Notes under the pieces: model-generated
The model's input: only the letters and a program-made list of their open reading frames with translations
What the model was told of the DNA's origin: nothing
Database searches by the model: none
Program-made: the position numbers and the translations under genes
Shown: one piece after another, positions 54,409-64,000 of the stretch
Numbering within the stretch: the stretch's first letter is position 1
Layout: the number at the start of each line of letters is the position of its first letter
Assembly (NCBI RefSeq): GCF_016802725.1
Contig: NC_052668.1
Span: forward strand, 8,402,001 to 8,466,000
Direction of reading: 5' to 3'
DNA length: 64,000 nt
Source of the DNA: Solenopsis invicta
Lineage: Eukaryota; Arthropoda; Insecta; Hymenoptera; Formicidae

Positions 54409-55329
54409 CCCTATGATCAGAAAGTACCGGGAATTTTTTATTTAAAAGTACCGCGCATGCGGGAACCGGTTTATTTTTTTTTCTTATGTTGGTACGACCT
54501 TAAGACGCACATCTGTCAGGTTTTAGTGCCATCCGATCATTAGTGTCTGCCTGGCGTTTGTTTACATCAGTCAACTTTTTTCATTTTGCCGCATTTTACC
54601 ATGAATAATTTTGTTGAACAAAGAGTTTGTTTGAAATTTTGTGTTGCGAACGAAATTTCGTGTGCCGATGCACTGAAAATGTTGCAAAAAGCATTTTGCG
54701 AATCTGCTCTATCAAAAACAAGAGCATACGAGTGGTATAAAGACTTTAAAAGTGGTCGTACAGTGGTGGAAGATTTCCCTCGTTCCGGACGTCCATCGAC
54801 GTCGAACACCGATGAAAACGTGAAGAAAGTGAAAGAAATGGTGCTTGAAAATCGTCATACCAGCTTAAGAGAGATGTCTAGTGAACTTGGCATTGCATAT
54901 GGAACGGCACAGCATATTGTGGTTGATGTTTTGGGTATGGATTCTTGGATTTTGCATGATGATAACGCACCATCGCACCGAGCCCGAATTGTACTGAATT
55001 ATTTGACCAAACATCAAGTAAATACCATCAAGCAAGCACCGTATTCACCTGATATGGCCCCGTGCGACTTTTTTTTGTTCCCCAAGTTGAAGTTGCCACT
55101 TCGTGGAAAGAGATTTCAGTCGATCGAGGAGATCAAAGAGAATGCGACGAGGGAACTAAAGGCCATTCCTTCGTCGGCCTACCAGGGATGCATGGAGGAC
55201 TGGGTCAAGCGTTGGCACATGTGTGTTGCTTCAGATGGATCATATTTTGAAGGAGATAAAATAAATTTGCCTGAAATTTAACTCTATTTTGTTTTATTTA
55301 AAAATTCCCGGTACTTTCTGATCATAGGG
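54409..55329 (+). mobile_element. Internally deleted mariner in a TA repeat
   Basis: CCCTATGATCAGAAAGTACC at 54,409 is mirrored by CGGTACTTTCTGATCATAGGG to 55,329, with TATATA runs on both sides. At 921 bp it is about 400 bp shorter than a full mariner; the loss is inside the gene. Confidence 0.95.
54601..55281 (+). CDS. Open but internally deleted mariner transposase
   Basis: It is open from ATG 54,601 (MNNFVEQRVCLKFCVANEIS) to the stop at 55,279-55,281, about 226 residues against about 345 for full-length mariners. The paired HTH DNA-binding region is present (SALSKTRAYEWYKDFKSGRT; TSLREMSSELGIAYGTAQHI). After VVDVLGM the text jumps to DSWILHDDNAPSHRARIVLN (second Asp) and SPDMAPCDFFLFPKLKLPLR (third Asp). 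About 110-120 residues including the TGDE first Asp are gone, in frame. It cannot catalyse transposition; it could still bind the TIRs if expressed (inference). Upstream, 54,409-54,600 is its TIR and 5' UTR. Belongs to the SETMAR-like mariner group like the 41.4-kb copy, but with different TIRs. Confidence 0.88.
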   Translation: MNNFVEQRVCLKFCVANEISCADALKMLQKAFCESALSKTRAYEWYKDFKSGRTVVEDFPRSGRPSTSNTDENVKKVKEMVLENRHTSLREMSSELGIAYGTAQHIVVDVLGMDSWILHDDNAPSHRARIVLNYLTKHQVNTIKQAPYSPDMAPCDFFLFPKLKLPLRGKRFQSIEEIKENATRELKAIPSSAYQGCMEDWVKRWHMCVASDGSYFEGDKINLPEI

Positions 55330-55339
55330 TATATATATG

Positions 55340-55370
<31 letters not shown>

Positions 55371-57092
55371 CCAATATATTTTTGTAATGTATATATTTTA
55401 GTAGCATTGGCATATTCATTATACATAGTATAATGAAATTAATAAATGTTATAAAATAGTCTTAGTTCAATCCAGTTTGAGTAATAAAATTGCTTTTGAA
55501 AGCTTTTTTTTCTATCCATTTACATTATTTTATCAGTTCAAACCTTACGAATTTTATATCGCAGGTATTCAAAAAGCAAGAAATAAAAAACGTAGATTAT
55601 TTTTACCATTTGTTTTTGTCTTTCCTCATTATTCTTTAATGTCATGTCATAATCGAGTAATTTTTGAAATTTCTTAAATGGTTTTTTAGGTATAATAAAT
55701 TAAATACAACCAGATGTTGAGAGCAATGGAACTGGATTATTTGTATTGTTTAATTGCGCTAAAAATTGGTTCTGTTGTTGCAATAATTGTTTAATCACAA
55801 TCGTATTTTGCAGGATTGATACAATATTCTGACTATCTGATATATAAATTTACAAATTATATGTTACTATAAACGAAAGAACAATAAATATGAATGATTA
55901 CTAGATGGCAAATCTTCAAAAATAACATTGGTTGCCATTATATTATTTATTGGATCAATAGCTTTCGGATCTATATAATAAATAAAATTTTATTATTCTT
56001 TTTAAGACACTATTAAGTGAGATTACTTAAAATCGACTTATATTGTTTAGTGATTTAATTGTACCAAGGATTAGTAAATCATACCTTCAATAATTATATG
56101 CTCTTCCGAGGCACTATCCGGTTTGTTTTGACCCACATTTATTGCTGTTTTAGCCATATTTTCGAAATCTTTGTCCAAATGTTGGTTTTCATCACTAATT
56201 AAATCTAAATGTATAAAAAATTACATTACTAAAACATTACTTTATTTGTAAGTAAAAAAATGAGGTTAAAGATTTATAAAAATTATATTCATTTATTATC
56301 ATACCATTTAACGGCTGCATAGTTTCTAAAGGCAAATCTATAACATCAGTGATCATTATTGACGGAGATGGTTTCATTCGCGAATCTGAATCGTTATCAT
56401 CTAAATTATTTACTGTAACTGGGTGGGATTTTTTTTTTTTTTTCCTTTTCTCTCGGCCTAATTGCGAAGATGGTTGCGATTCTGATGTATCGGTTCGAGT
56501 TTTTTTTTTGTACAACATGTACAGCTTCTTTGTATGAATCTGTAATTACAAATTATTTTATTATTTTATTTTATTTATTCTTTTTTATTTTAGTTTTCTA
56601 TAGAAACATTTGTATTTTAGATAGTTTGTATGTCTTTTCCGTAGCCATAGTCATAAATAATGGGAAGTAATGATTTGATATATTAAATACGAAAGTCATT
56701 CTCATTTAAAACGTATTTACCTAAGATGTTATTTTCTTATTATATTATTAACATTTATGACAATACTTACCACTTTGCAATATTAGTTGTACTGTGTATT
56801 TTTGCCAATTGTCTTTTGGGGGTTCTTCTCGTATGTATATTTCCTAGCATTTTTTTCTGGCCATTTGCACATTGTTTTACCACTTGTAAATATCAGCCAT
56901 GAGATTGGTACAACTTCTACAGCATTTGAATCGTTATCTGTATCGATAAATTCAATTATTGACCAGATCTGCAAAACATATAAACGATTTAATTTTTAAT
57001 AAAAATATTACTATAATGTTATAATATGATATACTTGTATTAACGAAAAAATACCTAAATTATTATTTACAATTACATTATGATATTTTATA

Positions 57093-59160
57093 TCATTCTT
57101 GCATATGAATCAATGGCATAATGATAAAACCATCATTGTAAGGAAATTTCACACATTTCTCTTTAATGTCGTGAATATTAACTGTACACAAATCATGTGA
57201 TAAATGTTGTGCTTGCTGAATATTAAATAATTCTGAGGAACAAGGTGAATTGAAGAATGGTTTTGATTCAATGAACTTTCTTCCCGTTAGAAAGATTTTT
57301 GAAGTTCTGATTTCTTTATAAATATTTTCGATACAGCACTATTGTCTTCTAACATAACGCAACTATCTTTATCATTTGTGCTTAGTTCAAACTTTTCAAT
57401 GGTGACGGATTTGTAGAATATTAAATCTCCTTGATTAGTACATAGGTGATGTAAAATTGGATACATTTTATCATTATCATTACTTTGCACATATTCTTGT
57501 TCTTTTAACCTATTACAAATTTGTTGTAAAGGATTTCTAGAAGCTTGAATTGTTTTCTTGGATTTCAAATAAATAATTCTCATATTTAAAGCAACTAAAA
57601 GTGTCAAGTGGACCATGTTGCAAGCAATCTGTGGGCAAATGTATTAGGCCATGAATGTTATGAGAAATATATTCTTTTCCATAAAGTATTGCAAATTTTT
57701 GAACAAAGTATTCAAGCAGTTTCAATGCGTAATTAATATAAATTTTGTATAATGCAGGACTGCATAAAATCCGAATAGCGCAGGATAAGGTCATGAAATG
57801 TGTGTATATATTATTGCTTGTAATCTTTTTTAAAACAACTGGTCCACTGTATAATAAAAACTGTCTTAATTCAGTGGCTTTATAGTATTCAACTCTAAAC
57901 TTCTTGGCAAGCGTACAAAATCTTTCGGCATGTAGTTTTTCATAAACAATAATTGATTATTAATATCATTTTTATCAATTTCAGGTAAACGATGATTTTT
58001 TTTTCCTCTCATCCACAATATATAATTAATCTTTTAACTACGCCTAGAAATACAAGATGCATGCCATCGAGAGGAACTTGAGATACGAAATCAATATTCA
58101 ACTTTTCGAAAGGATTTGTACCCTTATGAAAATATTCATCTAATTTATTCTTAATACTGAAATCAGTTCGCAATTGTGCATTTGTTTGCAAAAAAGCCAC
58201 TCTTCCATTAATATAAGTCCCTTCTTGTATGCATTTTGTGCAGGCACTATAGCCTATGACCTTTAATACATAAACTTTGGAGGAGCATCACAAAGAAGTT
58301 TATCAACCTTTACTTTTATAATTTTTTTTATTTACATTAAAACCATTTTGTTCTAAATGTTTGAACTCTGTTATAAAATCACTTAAAAATTGATCTACAT
58401 GGGTTAGTTTTGTGTGTCCGTGGTGTATTCCAGCAATAAAAGGTTTTTTTATATTTTTATCAACTCTATCTAGATTTATAGAGATAAGAATTGACCAGAG
58501 TTGACTTTTTAAAGATTTCGATATCGGTAAACCATCAATGTTTATAATAAGAGGTAATACTATTTCTACATTTTGGCTCAAATATTTTTGCATACTGGAA
58601 CTCTTATTGATTATCGTACGTAGTCCATTCTCTATACCAATGTGACAATAGAAACCTGGAGAAACACTTTTAAGTTCATATGGACATGAATTTGGTGTTT
58701 GTAAAAAAGATCGCGAATCTTTTGGAAATTGTGGAAATATCACTCGTAGAATACGTAACAATTCATTCATGGCAGATTGACTAACAAGCAAATTTCTATA
58801 TTTTAAAAACCATTGTTTTACAGCGTTAACTATAAAATGGTTTACAATAGGACCTTCAAATGATAAAGAATTATCTGAGCAGTTAATTTCCTTAATTATA
58901 TCGATATATTTCAATGGTTCAATCTCAATTTCTTCAGGAATTATTTCAGGAATCACATCATGATTTTTAAATTGTTCTTGTTTCTCATTGTCTGTATTTG
59001 CAGTATCTACATCATTTGTATTAATAATTGTTTGTATGCTATTAGGCAAATTATTTGTCTGTATTAATTGTCGATTCATTTGCAAGATGTGTATTAATTC
59101 TTTTTTTATTATTTGTTTCATATGGCGTTTTGTAACAAAACACTTTTTTATTTTAGCCAT
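57093..59160 (-). pseudogene. DUF4218-type transposase (two-gene transposon copy 1)
   Basis: The best copy of the family. It opens at ATG 59,160 (MAKIKKCFVTKRHMKQIIKK) and stays open to 58,303 with NELLRILRVIFPQFPKDSRS, LPLIINIDGLPISKSLKSQL (a probable catalytic Asp region) and KPFIAGIHHGHTK. A frameshift near 58,260 follows the DAP box and precedes YSACTKCIQEGTYINGRVAF. It continues with DFVSQVPLDGMHLVFLGVVK (second acidic box), a shift near 58,010, ATELRQFLLYSGPVVLKK, SHNIHGLIHLPTD, HGPLDTFSCFKYENYL, a shift near 57,560, NPLQQICNRLKEQ, and a shift near 57,290. The tail FLTGRKFIESKPFFNSPCSS ends at TGA 57,093-57,095. Only four lesions were seen. No TIRs were found; EnSpm/CACTA-like placement is tentative. 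Confidence 0.72.
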
Positions 59161-59869
59161 TATTGTTTTAATTTGATGTCAATATTGCTATATAATATAT
59201 TGACTTGATAAAAAAACACTGATTTGACTACGCGAAAACACTAACAATTTCTTTACCACACTTCGACAAAAATAACAATTATTTACACAAGACGCAACAC
59301 GTACGTGGTTTTCGAGGTTAAATTATGACATTTCGTGATTAATATGTGAGCTGTGTTTTAAAAAATTGACTGTTATTACTGAAAAACAATAGTGCACGTA
59401 ATGTAAACTGTAAATTTTCAGCGCTGGCAGTAAATTTGGAACACAGCTGTAGATTTTAATTGCAAAGTTATCTTATGTTAGTAAAATAATTAATACATAT
59501 ATATCGTATATACTTATGTGGCACGAATCTCGAACGTCACCAACTGTATTCATTGCTTCCATTATAAAAGAACTCCAATAAAACCTAATAAGTACCCATA
59601 AACACAGAATTTTGCGCGATCAAGAACGATCAAGAACTGATGGAGGCGTATAAAGCGTACATCAGACATGGATCGTCGCAAATAGACAAATGAAAGCAGA
59701 AAAAATGCGCATATATCGTCACAAACCGTGAATCTGAATGAGTTATTGAACCGATACGCGCTTATTACCAGTATTTAAGTATTTGCAAAATTCGGAATAT
59801 TATAGTCTTGCAAAATTAACGCGATAAGAAAAGCAAACGCAGAGAAGCAAACATCCCAAATAAAACATT
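59161..59869. other. Upstream region of transposase copy 1
   Basis: AT-rich with no recognised gene. A block at about 59,405-59,470 (AACTGTAAATTTTCAGCGCT) resembles 21,915-21,950 (AACTGTAGATTTTCAGTATT), so a small dispersed repeat is possible. Promoter motifs cannot be supported. Confidence 0.4.
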
Positions 59870-60270
59870 TATGGAATGTCTTAAAACATATGTTTTATGA
59901 ATGTCGCAAATGTGACATTGCTATAATGTCTTTAAACATTACAAATAAAATATTTTAAATAAAACGTTTATGGAATGTTTTACAATACATGTTTTATGAA
60001 CGTCATTATTGTTACATTGCTGTAATATCTCTCAGCGTTACAACTTAAGCATCCCAAATGAAACATTTGTTGGATGTTGCTATACATTTCTTTTCTAACA
60101 TCCCAAATTATCGAAATAACGGCTAAAATGTAATATTTCTGGAACAACGTGTGAATGTTACAATTAAAACGTTATTTTTAAACGTTGAGGAAATATTTCA
60201 TAAACATTTTTATGTAACGTTTCAAATTTGCAGTATTATTGCCGAAATGTAACATCCCTTATACGTTTTA
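59870..60270. repeat. Word island built on AAACATT / AACGTTT / ATGTAACATT
   Basis: CATCCCAAAT(A/G)AAAC at 59,869 and 60,049 (and CATCCCAAATTATCG at 60,108), with AAACATTTATGGAATG, AAACGTTTATGGAATG, TGTGACATTGCTATAATGTC and TGTTACATTGCTGTAATATC, recur on both strands. The density is like the GACGTC island, with another word. Confidence 0.7.
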
Positions 60271-60470
60271 TGTTTAGTGGGGCCGTATAAACGCTCTACA
60301 AACTCTTACAAACTCTTTACACAAGCGCCTTTCAAACATTTAACGTTGCAATTTCCGTTCTACAAACTCTTTATTGACCGTTTCTAAAATCTTAACAAAC
60401 CCTTACGAAACGCTCATGTAAACCCCAAAGAAACGCTTTGTAAACGCTTTCATTTACGCCAGAAATGTAA
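60271..60470. repeat. Word island built on ACAAACTCTTTA / AAACGCT
   Basis: ACAAACTCTT occurs four times and AAACGCT about six times in 200 bp, next to the preceding island. Confidence 0.6.
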
Positions 60471-60792
60471 TATAAATGTTAGTTATAATTTCCTATTCAA
60501 CAAGTTTTATGTAATTATTATATAACGAGTGTTATATAACAGTTACATACAATTTGTATTTACTGGAGTATATATAGATACATATTGTATATTATAATAT
60601 TGTTGCAATATTATATTGCAATATATTTTTAAAAGCGGACATTTAAGAATTTTCACAATGTTGTAGAAACATTGTAGCAACTTTTCGTATCGTTTTTGCA
60701 ACGTTGCAATGTTGTAATAAAACTTTTTTTGCTATATTTCTGTGTTGTATGGGTTTGTCATTCAAATTCGTTATTCTGCGTATGTCTACTAG

Positions 60793-61066
60793 GTGGAACT
60801 ACTCTTTCTAACGTACAGCGTTATGTATGGGCTTGGTGCGAGTCTTGCTTATACTCCGAGCCTGGCAATATTGGGCCACTATTTCAAGAAATATCTAGGT
60901 CTGGTAAACGGCATCGTCACGGCCGGAAGTTCAATATTTACAACACTTTTGCCGTCTATAATGGAACTCTTGCTACGGCGTTTTGGTTTGGAAGGAACAT
61001 TGAGAAGCTTGGCCATACTTACAGCTATCATCATGGCTTGTGCAATCCTTTTCAAGCCAATACCAT
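60793..61066 (+). CDS. Exon of a monocarboxylate transporter (SLC16-type, MFS)
   Basis: The exon begins after a TGTCTACTAG acceptor (AG at 60,791-60,792) and ends at ACCAT|GTGAGT (donor 61,067). It is 274 bp, entering in phase 0 and leaving in phase 1. The open text VELLFLTYSVMYGLGASLAY, TPSLAILGHYFKKYLGLVNG, then IVTAGSSIFTTLLPSIM and LRSLAILTAIIMACAILFKP, spans about three membrane helices. It carries the MCT-family 'YTPs...lghYF.krr.lANGia.AGs' region in the N-terminal half of the fold. Such proteins move monocarboxylates or related small molecules across membranes, often with protons. It has no stop or shift and much more constrained codon text than the surrounding repeats, so it is probably a real host gene. 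The neighbouring exons were not found; substrate is unknown. Confidence 0.87.
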
Positions 61067-62204
61067 GTGAGTTTCTTGCGATATTTACTATTTGTGTAAT
61101 TTTATCTGCGTGCATGTTTGTTGGTACATTGTCGACTGGTGACAAGTTTATTTGTATTAAGAGAGGCATACAGAATATAATAAATTATTTATTTAAAACT
61201 TCTTTAAACGGTTAAAGACTCGCAAGATTAAAAATCAAAGATAAAAAATGAGAACTGATAACAAATGAGCCACACTTTTCTTAATCTTTATGAAAAAAAT
61301 TAAAAGAATAAAATTAAGTTATCTGTTAAAATTTCTTTAAATAAATAAGAAAGAGAAAGAAAAAGTTATAACCACAATTTAAAAAATTTCTTGAATAAAA
61401 GTACATTAGTATATTTATCCATTTACGTTCTTTGTAACCAATCAAATTTATGAACAATACTAAATTGTAAAACAATAATAAGAATAAGATAGTGTTGTAT
61501 ATAACAATTAAGAACAAGAGAAGGTCAACAGCAGTCATAGCAAAATCTTAAACCGAGTAATATTTTTTATGTAGTTTTATACGCATATTTTAGTTCTTCG
61601 AAATATATACTATTACATTCTGTTTGAAAATAACTTTTAAATTGAAGTAGAATAGTAATATTATAATATTGAATTAATAATCAGTTTAACAATAATTCTA
61701 ATAAACACCTATAGAATTTTTTTTTTTTCAAAATATTACAAATAATTTGTTGTGAAAAATCTTACCTGAGCTATGATTTGAACCTGAACTTCTTTTTTTC
61801 CTGCCGTGAGGTATTTTAGTCAATTCGATCATCGAGGTTAAGTTGTAAATTTAATCGTTTTTAAGAAAATATTCTAGTTTAGGATTTTTAGAGTTTTTGG
61901 AAAATTAAAAGAATCGATTGCTGTTCAAATTTTCACAGCTAATTTGTTTGCTTTGGTGTACATTTGATTTCTTAACTAAATGAAAGGCTGGAAATTTGAA
62001 ATTCCCTCATCATCGTGATTGCTTGCACCAACAAATTGCGGTACTTTTTGCATAAACGTCACGCCACTCGTGGTCTTGCACGCCAATCACGCCTAGGCAG
62101 CGTAAATCGCAAATCACAGGAGCCCGCGTTCGAGGCAGTCTATGAATAAAAAATTACACTCAAAATTTTAAATATTCCAAAGGACAATAAACAAATAGAA
62201 TAAA
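61067..62204. other. Probable intron of the transporter gene
   Basis: AT-rich sequence without a second recognised transporter exon or transposase. The GTGAGT donor at its start makes this an intron by inference. Confidence 0.5.
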
Positions 62205-62292
62205 CGTTGGGATTCCAGATTATTCTTTATCGTAATCATCTACATGTGGAGAAGGCTTACGCGACTTCGAGAATAATCTGGAACTCCACGTT
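62205..62292. repeat. Hairpin, about 88 bp
   Basis: AACGTTGGGATTCCAGATTATTCT is mirrored by AGAATAATCTGGAACTCCACGTT around a 40-nt loop. It could be a small MITE or a transcribed hairpin. Confidence 0.65.
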
Positions 62293-62555
62293 TCCATAAA
62301 AAATTGCCGTCGAGGCATTACGCATCTTTTATCGAGTAGCTTTTGAATAACGAAATATGCTAGCATACGTCCGAACATTTGTGATTACGCATTATTTTGC
62401 TTTCACTATTCGCGAAAATTTGTAAGTCCATCGCTCGCGAATCTGTCAAATAACATCGGCATAAATCCTTCAGCTCGATAATTTAAAACCTGGCGTCTGA
62501 TGGAGTCAATCCGGACCGTTCCCCCTTCCTGAACCGACCTCCGTTACAATGTATA

Positions 62556-63026
62556 CAAGGTGATGCAGAATAACTTTATGTCTTTAAAGAGACATATTCC
62601 TGAGGTTATTCTGAAACAAGTTTTCCTTTGGCAAAAACTTGTCTGAAGCTTAATTTTTGAATTTTAAGAAGAAATATTATAGTTATCCAATAATCGGGCG
62701 CGTATAACGGAGAGGCAGGGCCGGCGCATCTCACCGTTCGATATGGGCGATTACGTGAGGCAATCGCAGTGATTAGCTGACAGATCGAACACTGTTTCCT
62801 TTCCCTCCCCCCTCACTCCCACTCACTCAAAACCACTATTCCATTCTCATTCTCATTTTTTTTTATTTATTCATCAACTTATGCGTAGACACTGAAATAA
62901 TGCTAGATTTAAAAACGTTATTTAACTATTTGACGTCTTGTTTTTAATAACACTTTACGTGTAAAAAATATCTCTTTTAAGTCAAAACTAACATATTTTA
63001 AATGCGTGATTGAAAAATAAACGTGC

Positions 63027-63068
<42 letters not shown>

Positions 63069-64000
63069 GTATCCGATCAAGTTTGAACGTGTATACTTAC
63101 TTATCATCCTGCATAGCGAACAGTCTTTATCGTTACGAAGATAAAATATCCTTATAAAATTCCCGATTTTCCTCTTCTTATCTTAAATCACATCACTTGT
63201 CACATTCACTACAATCATTTTTTTGGTCAAAAAATACTAACGTATACAAATCACTATCGTCACTTGTCACAAAGTACTATCGTCAATTACTATTAGTCAC
63301 TACTAATCACGCGTGAGAATTACTCAAAAAAAGAACCACGTGTTTACACGACGACACAAAACACGTGTTTACAACAAAGAGGTTAGGTTAGGTTATTTCT
63401 TCTTTACGAGCGAGCAAGCGACTAGTTTTATTGTTCGCGTAACACTGCGTGATTGACGTTTAAATCAGAACCTGATAATTAAAAATTACAAATATTGTTG
63501 GGCCCGTGTGTCGCGCTTGTGACCGTGAACTCGAAGATTTCACGGTCATCTCAGATGAGCCCGAAACGTTGCACTCGCGGCGTGTTCACGGCTCACGTTT
63601 CTCGAGACGACTGTCTCTTGTCTCATACCAAACTCAGTCTTCCGACCGTCAAAAATCGGGATGACCTTGAAATCTTCGAGTTTACGGTCACATGCGCGAC
63701 ACGCGGGCGAAATAATATAAATAATTTTTTATTAATACATGTAATTTATTAAAAAATATTGCAAATGTAACATTTTTTAAAAAAGTTATGTGTATTAAAG
63801 AGTAATAAAGAATTAACATAATTTATTTAAAAATATTGCAAATGTAATATTTTTAAATAAATTATGTTGATTTTTCATTACTCATTTCTCATTAGTTTTC
63901 GTTGAAAATTGTATGAAACATATCATAAATTTCCTTGAATATTTTATTTATTTTTTACAATACCTTGCGAATTGTGTGTAAGAAAATGTTCCACGTATGA
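62556..64000. mobile_element. Arm of a second 26.9-kb-type palindromic element, cut by the window end
   Basis: It starts CAAGGTGATGCAGAATAACT after TA (62,554-62,555) and matches the reverse complement of 29,866-31,310 along its full length. This includes the (GA)n tract at about 63,027-63,063, ACCACGTGTTTACACGACGA, GGTTAGGTTAGGTTA at about 63,381, and the TTTGCAATA inverted repeat at 63,765-63,850. Where the 31.3-kb arm enters its transposase, this copy runs off the window. Confidence 0.9.

Larger units (their letters stand above)
53750..57000 (-). pseudogene. DUF4806-like companion gene of two-gene transposon copy 1
   Basis: Exon-like pieces in order on the minus strand follow. After a TTTTGCAG acceptor (about 56,970): WSIIEFIDTDNDSNAVEVVP, SWLIFTSGKTMCKWP and, after a frameshift, EEPPKDNWQKYTVQLILQSG to a GTAAGT donor (about 56,771). 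Then a Ser/Lys-rich exon (ESQPSSQLGREKRKKKKKSH; about 56,530-56,305). Then SDENQHLDKDFENMAKTAIN (about 56,205-56,095), a short IDPINNIMATNVIFEDLPSS exon, and SILQNTIVIKQLLQQQNQF (about 55,820). A segment with LLGGTTPQDQIKSGLHKIFT (about 54,200) resembles the DUF4806 core (GG......R..L..lf). The last pieces are RSTRKHFPFLTEKQFQDYMS and VWLRHSKTRYDREL (about 53,960-53,880). A mariner sits between exons at 54,409-55,329. Confidence 0.6.

Noticed and set aside
60696..61070. Alternative frame over the transporter exon
   Set aside because: Crosses the splice acceptor and gives no membrane-protein pattern; the other frame matches the MCT family.
63375..63395. TTAGG telomere repeats (also near 27,748 and 30,490)
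   Set aside because: Only two or three units, fixed inside a transposon arm; not a telomere.
1..64000. tRNA, rRNA or snRNA genes
   Set aside because: No cloverleaf with A and B boxes or rRNA-like block was recognised by eye; a tRNAscan-SE run would decide.

Overview
The window is AT-rich, repeat-saturated DNA from an animal, most likely an insect and probably an ant. The reasons are the mix of mariner, hAT, P, NOF/MULE, Osvaldo-type Gypsy and LINE relics and GT-AG introns. Species is inference. I find one exon that looks like a normal host gene, a monocarboxylate-transporter (SLC16-type) exon at 60,793-61,066 on the plus strand. Almost everything else is mobile DNA, mostly broken, and much of it nested.

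Layout. 0.15-1.5 kb: truncated P-element transposase. 1.76-10.8 kb: Osvaldo-like Gypsy retrotransposon with gag-PR-RT on the minus strand. Its left LTR and primer-binding site point the opposite way and abut pol exactly at the end of the primer-binding site. A hAT element (3,214-8,532) split its RT, and a mariner (6,703-7,901) sits inside the hAT. 10.8-15.5 kb: fold-back NOF/MULE element with tandem-repeat inverted arms and a transposase relic followed by a USP-like cysteine-protease region. 15.7-17.9 kb: two head-to-head copies of an intron-containing mariner-type transposase. 18.3-21.1 kb: islands saturated with one short word. 22.3-25.4 kb: R1-like LINE relic. 25.8-32.2 kb: another LINE, split at a TA by a 4.4-kb palindromic element (26,930-31,310). 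32.8-37.2 kb: LINE ends, a piggyBac-like end and fold-back repeats.

The minus strand carries at least three copies of a two-gene transposon. Each has a large DUF4218-type transposase followed by a multi-exon companion gene, and the best companion shows a DUF4806-like segment. They lie at 59.2-53.8 kb, 45.1-37.4 kb and 34.9-25.4 kb, with a plus-strand scrap at 48 kb. They are disrupted by mariners (41,378-42,696; 54,409-55,329), MITEs and LINEs. 45.6-47.9 kb holds two fold-back MITEs side by side in a TA repeat. 49.4-53.7 kb is a gene-free giant fold-back. 62,556 to the window end is one arm of a second copy of the 26.9-31.3 kb palindromic family.

No transposase here looks fully intact. The only long uninterrupted one (54,601-55,281) has lost its middle, including the first catalytic Asp. 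The best candidates for something little described are the USP-like domain on a fold-back MULE, the word-saturated islands linked by a shared end motif, the conserved transposase/DUF4806 pairing, and the LTR/primer-site inversion junction.
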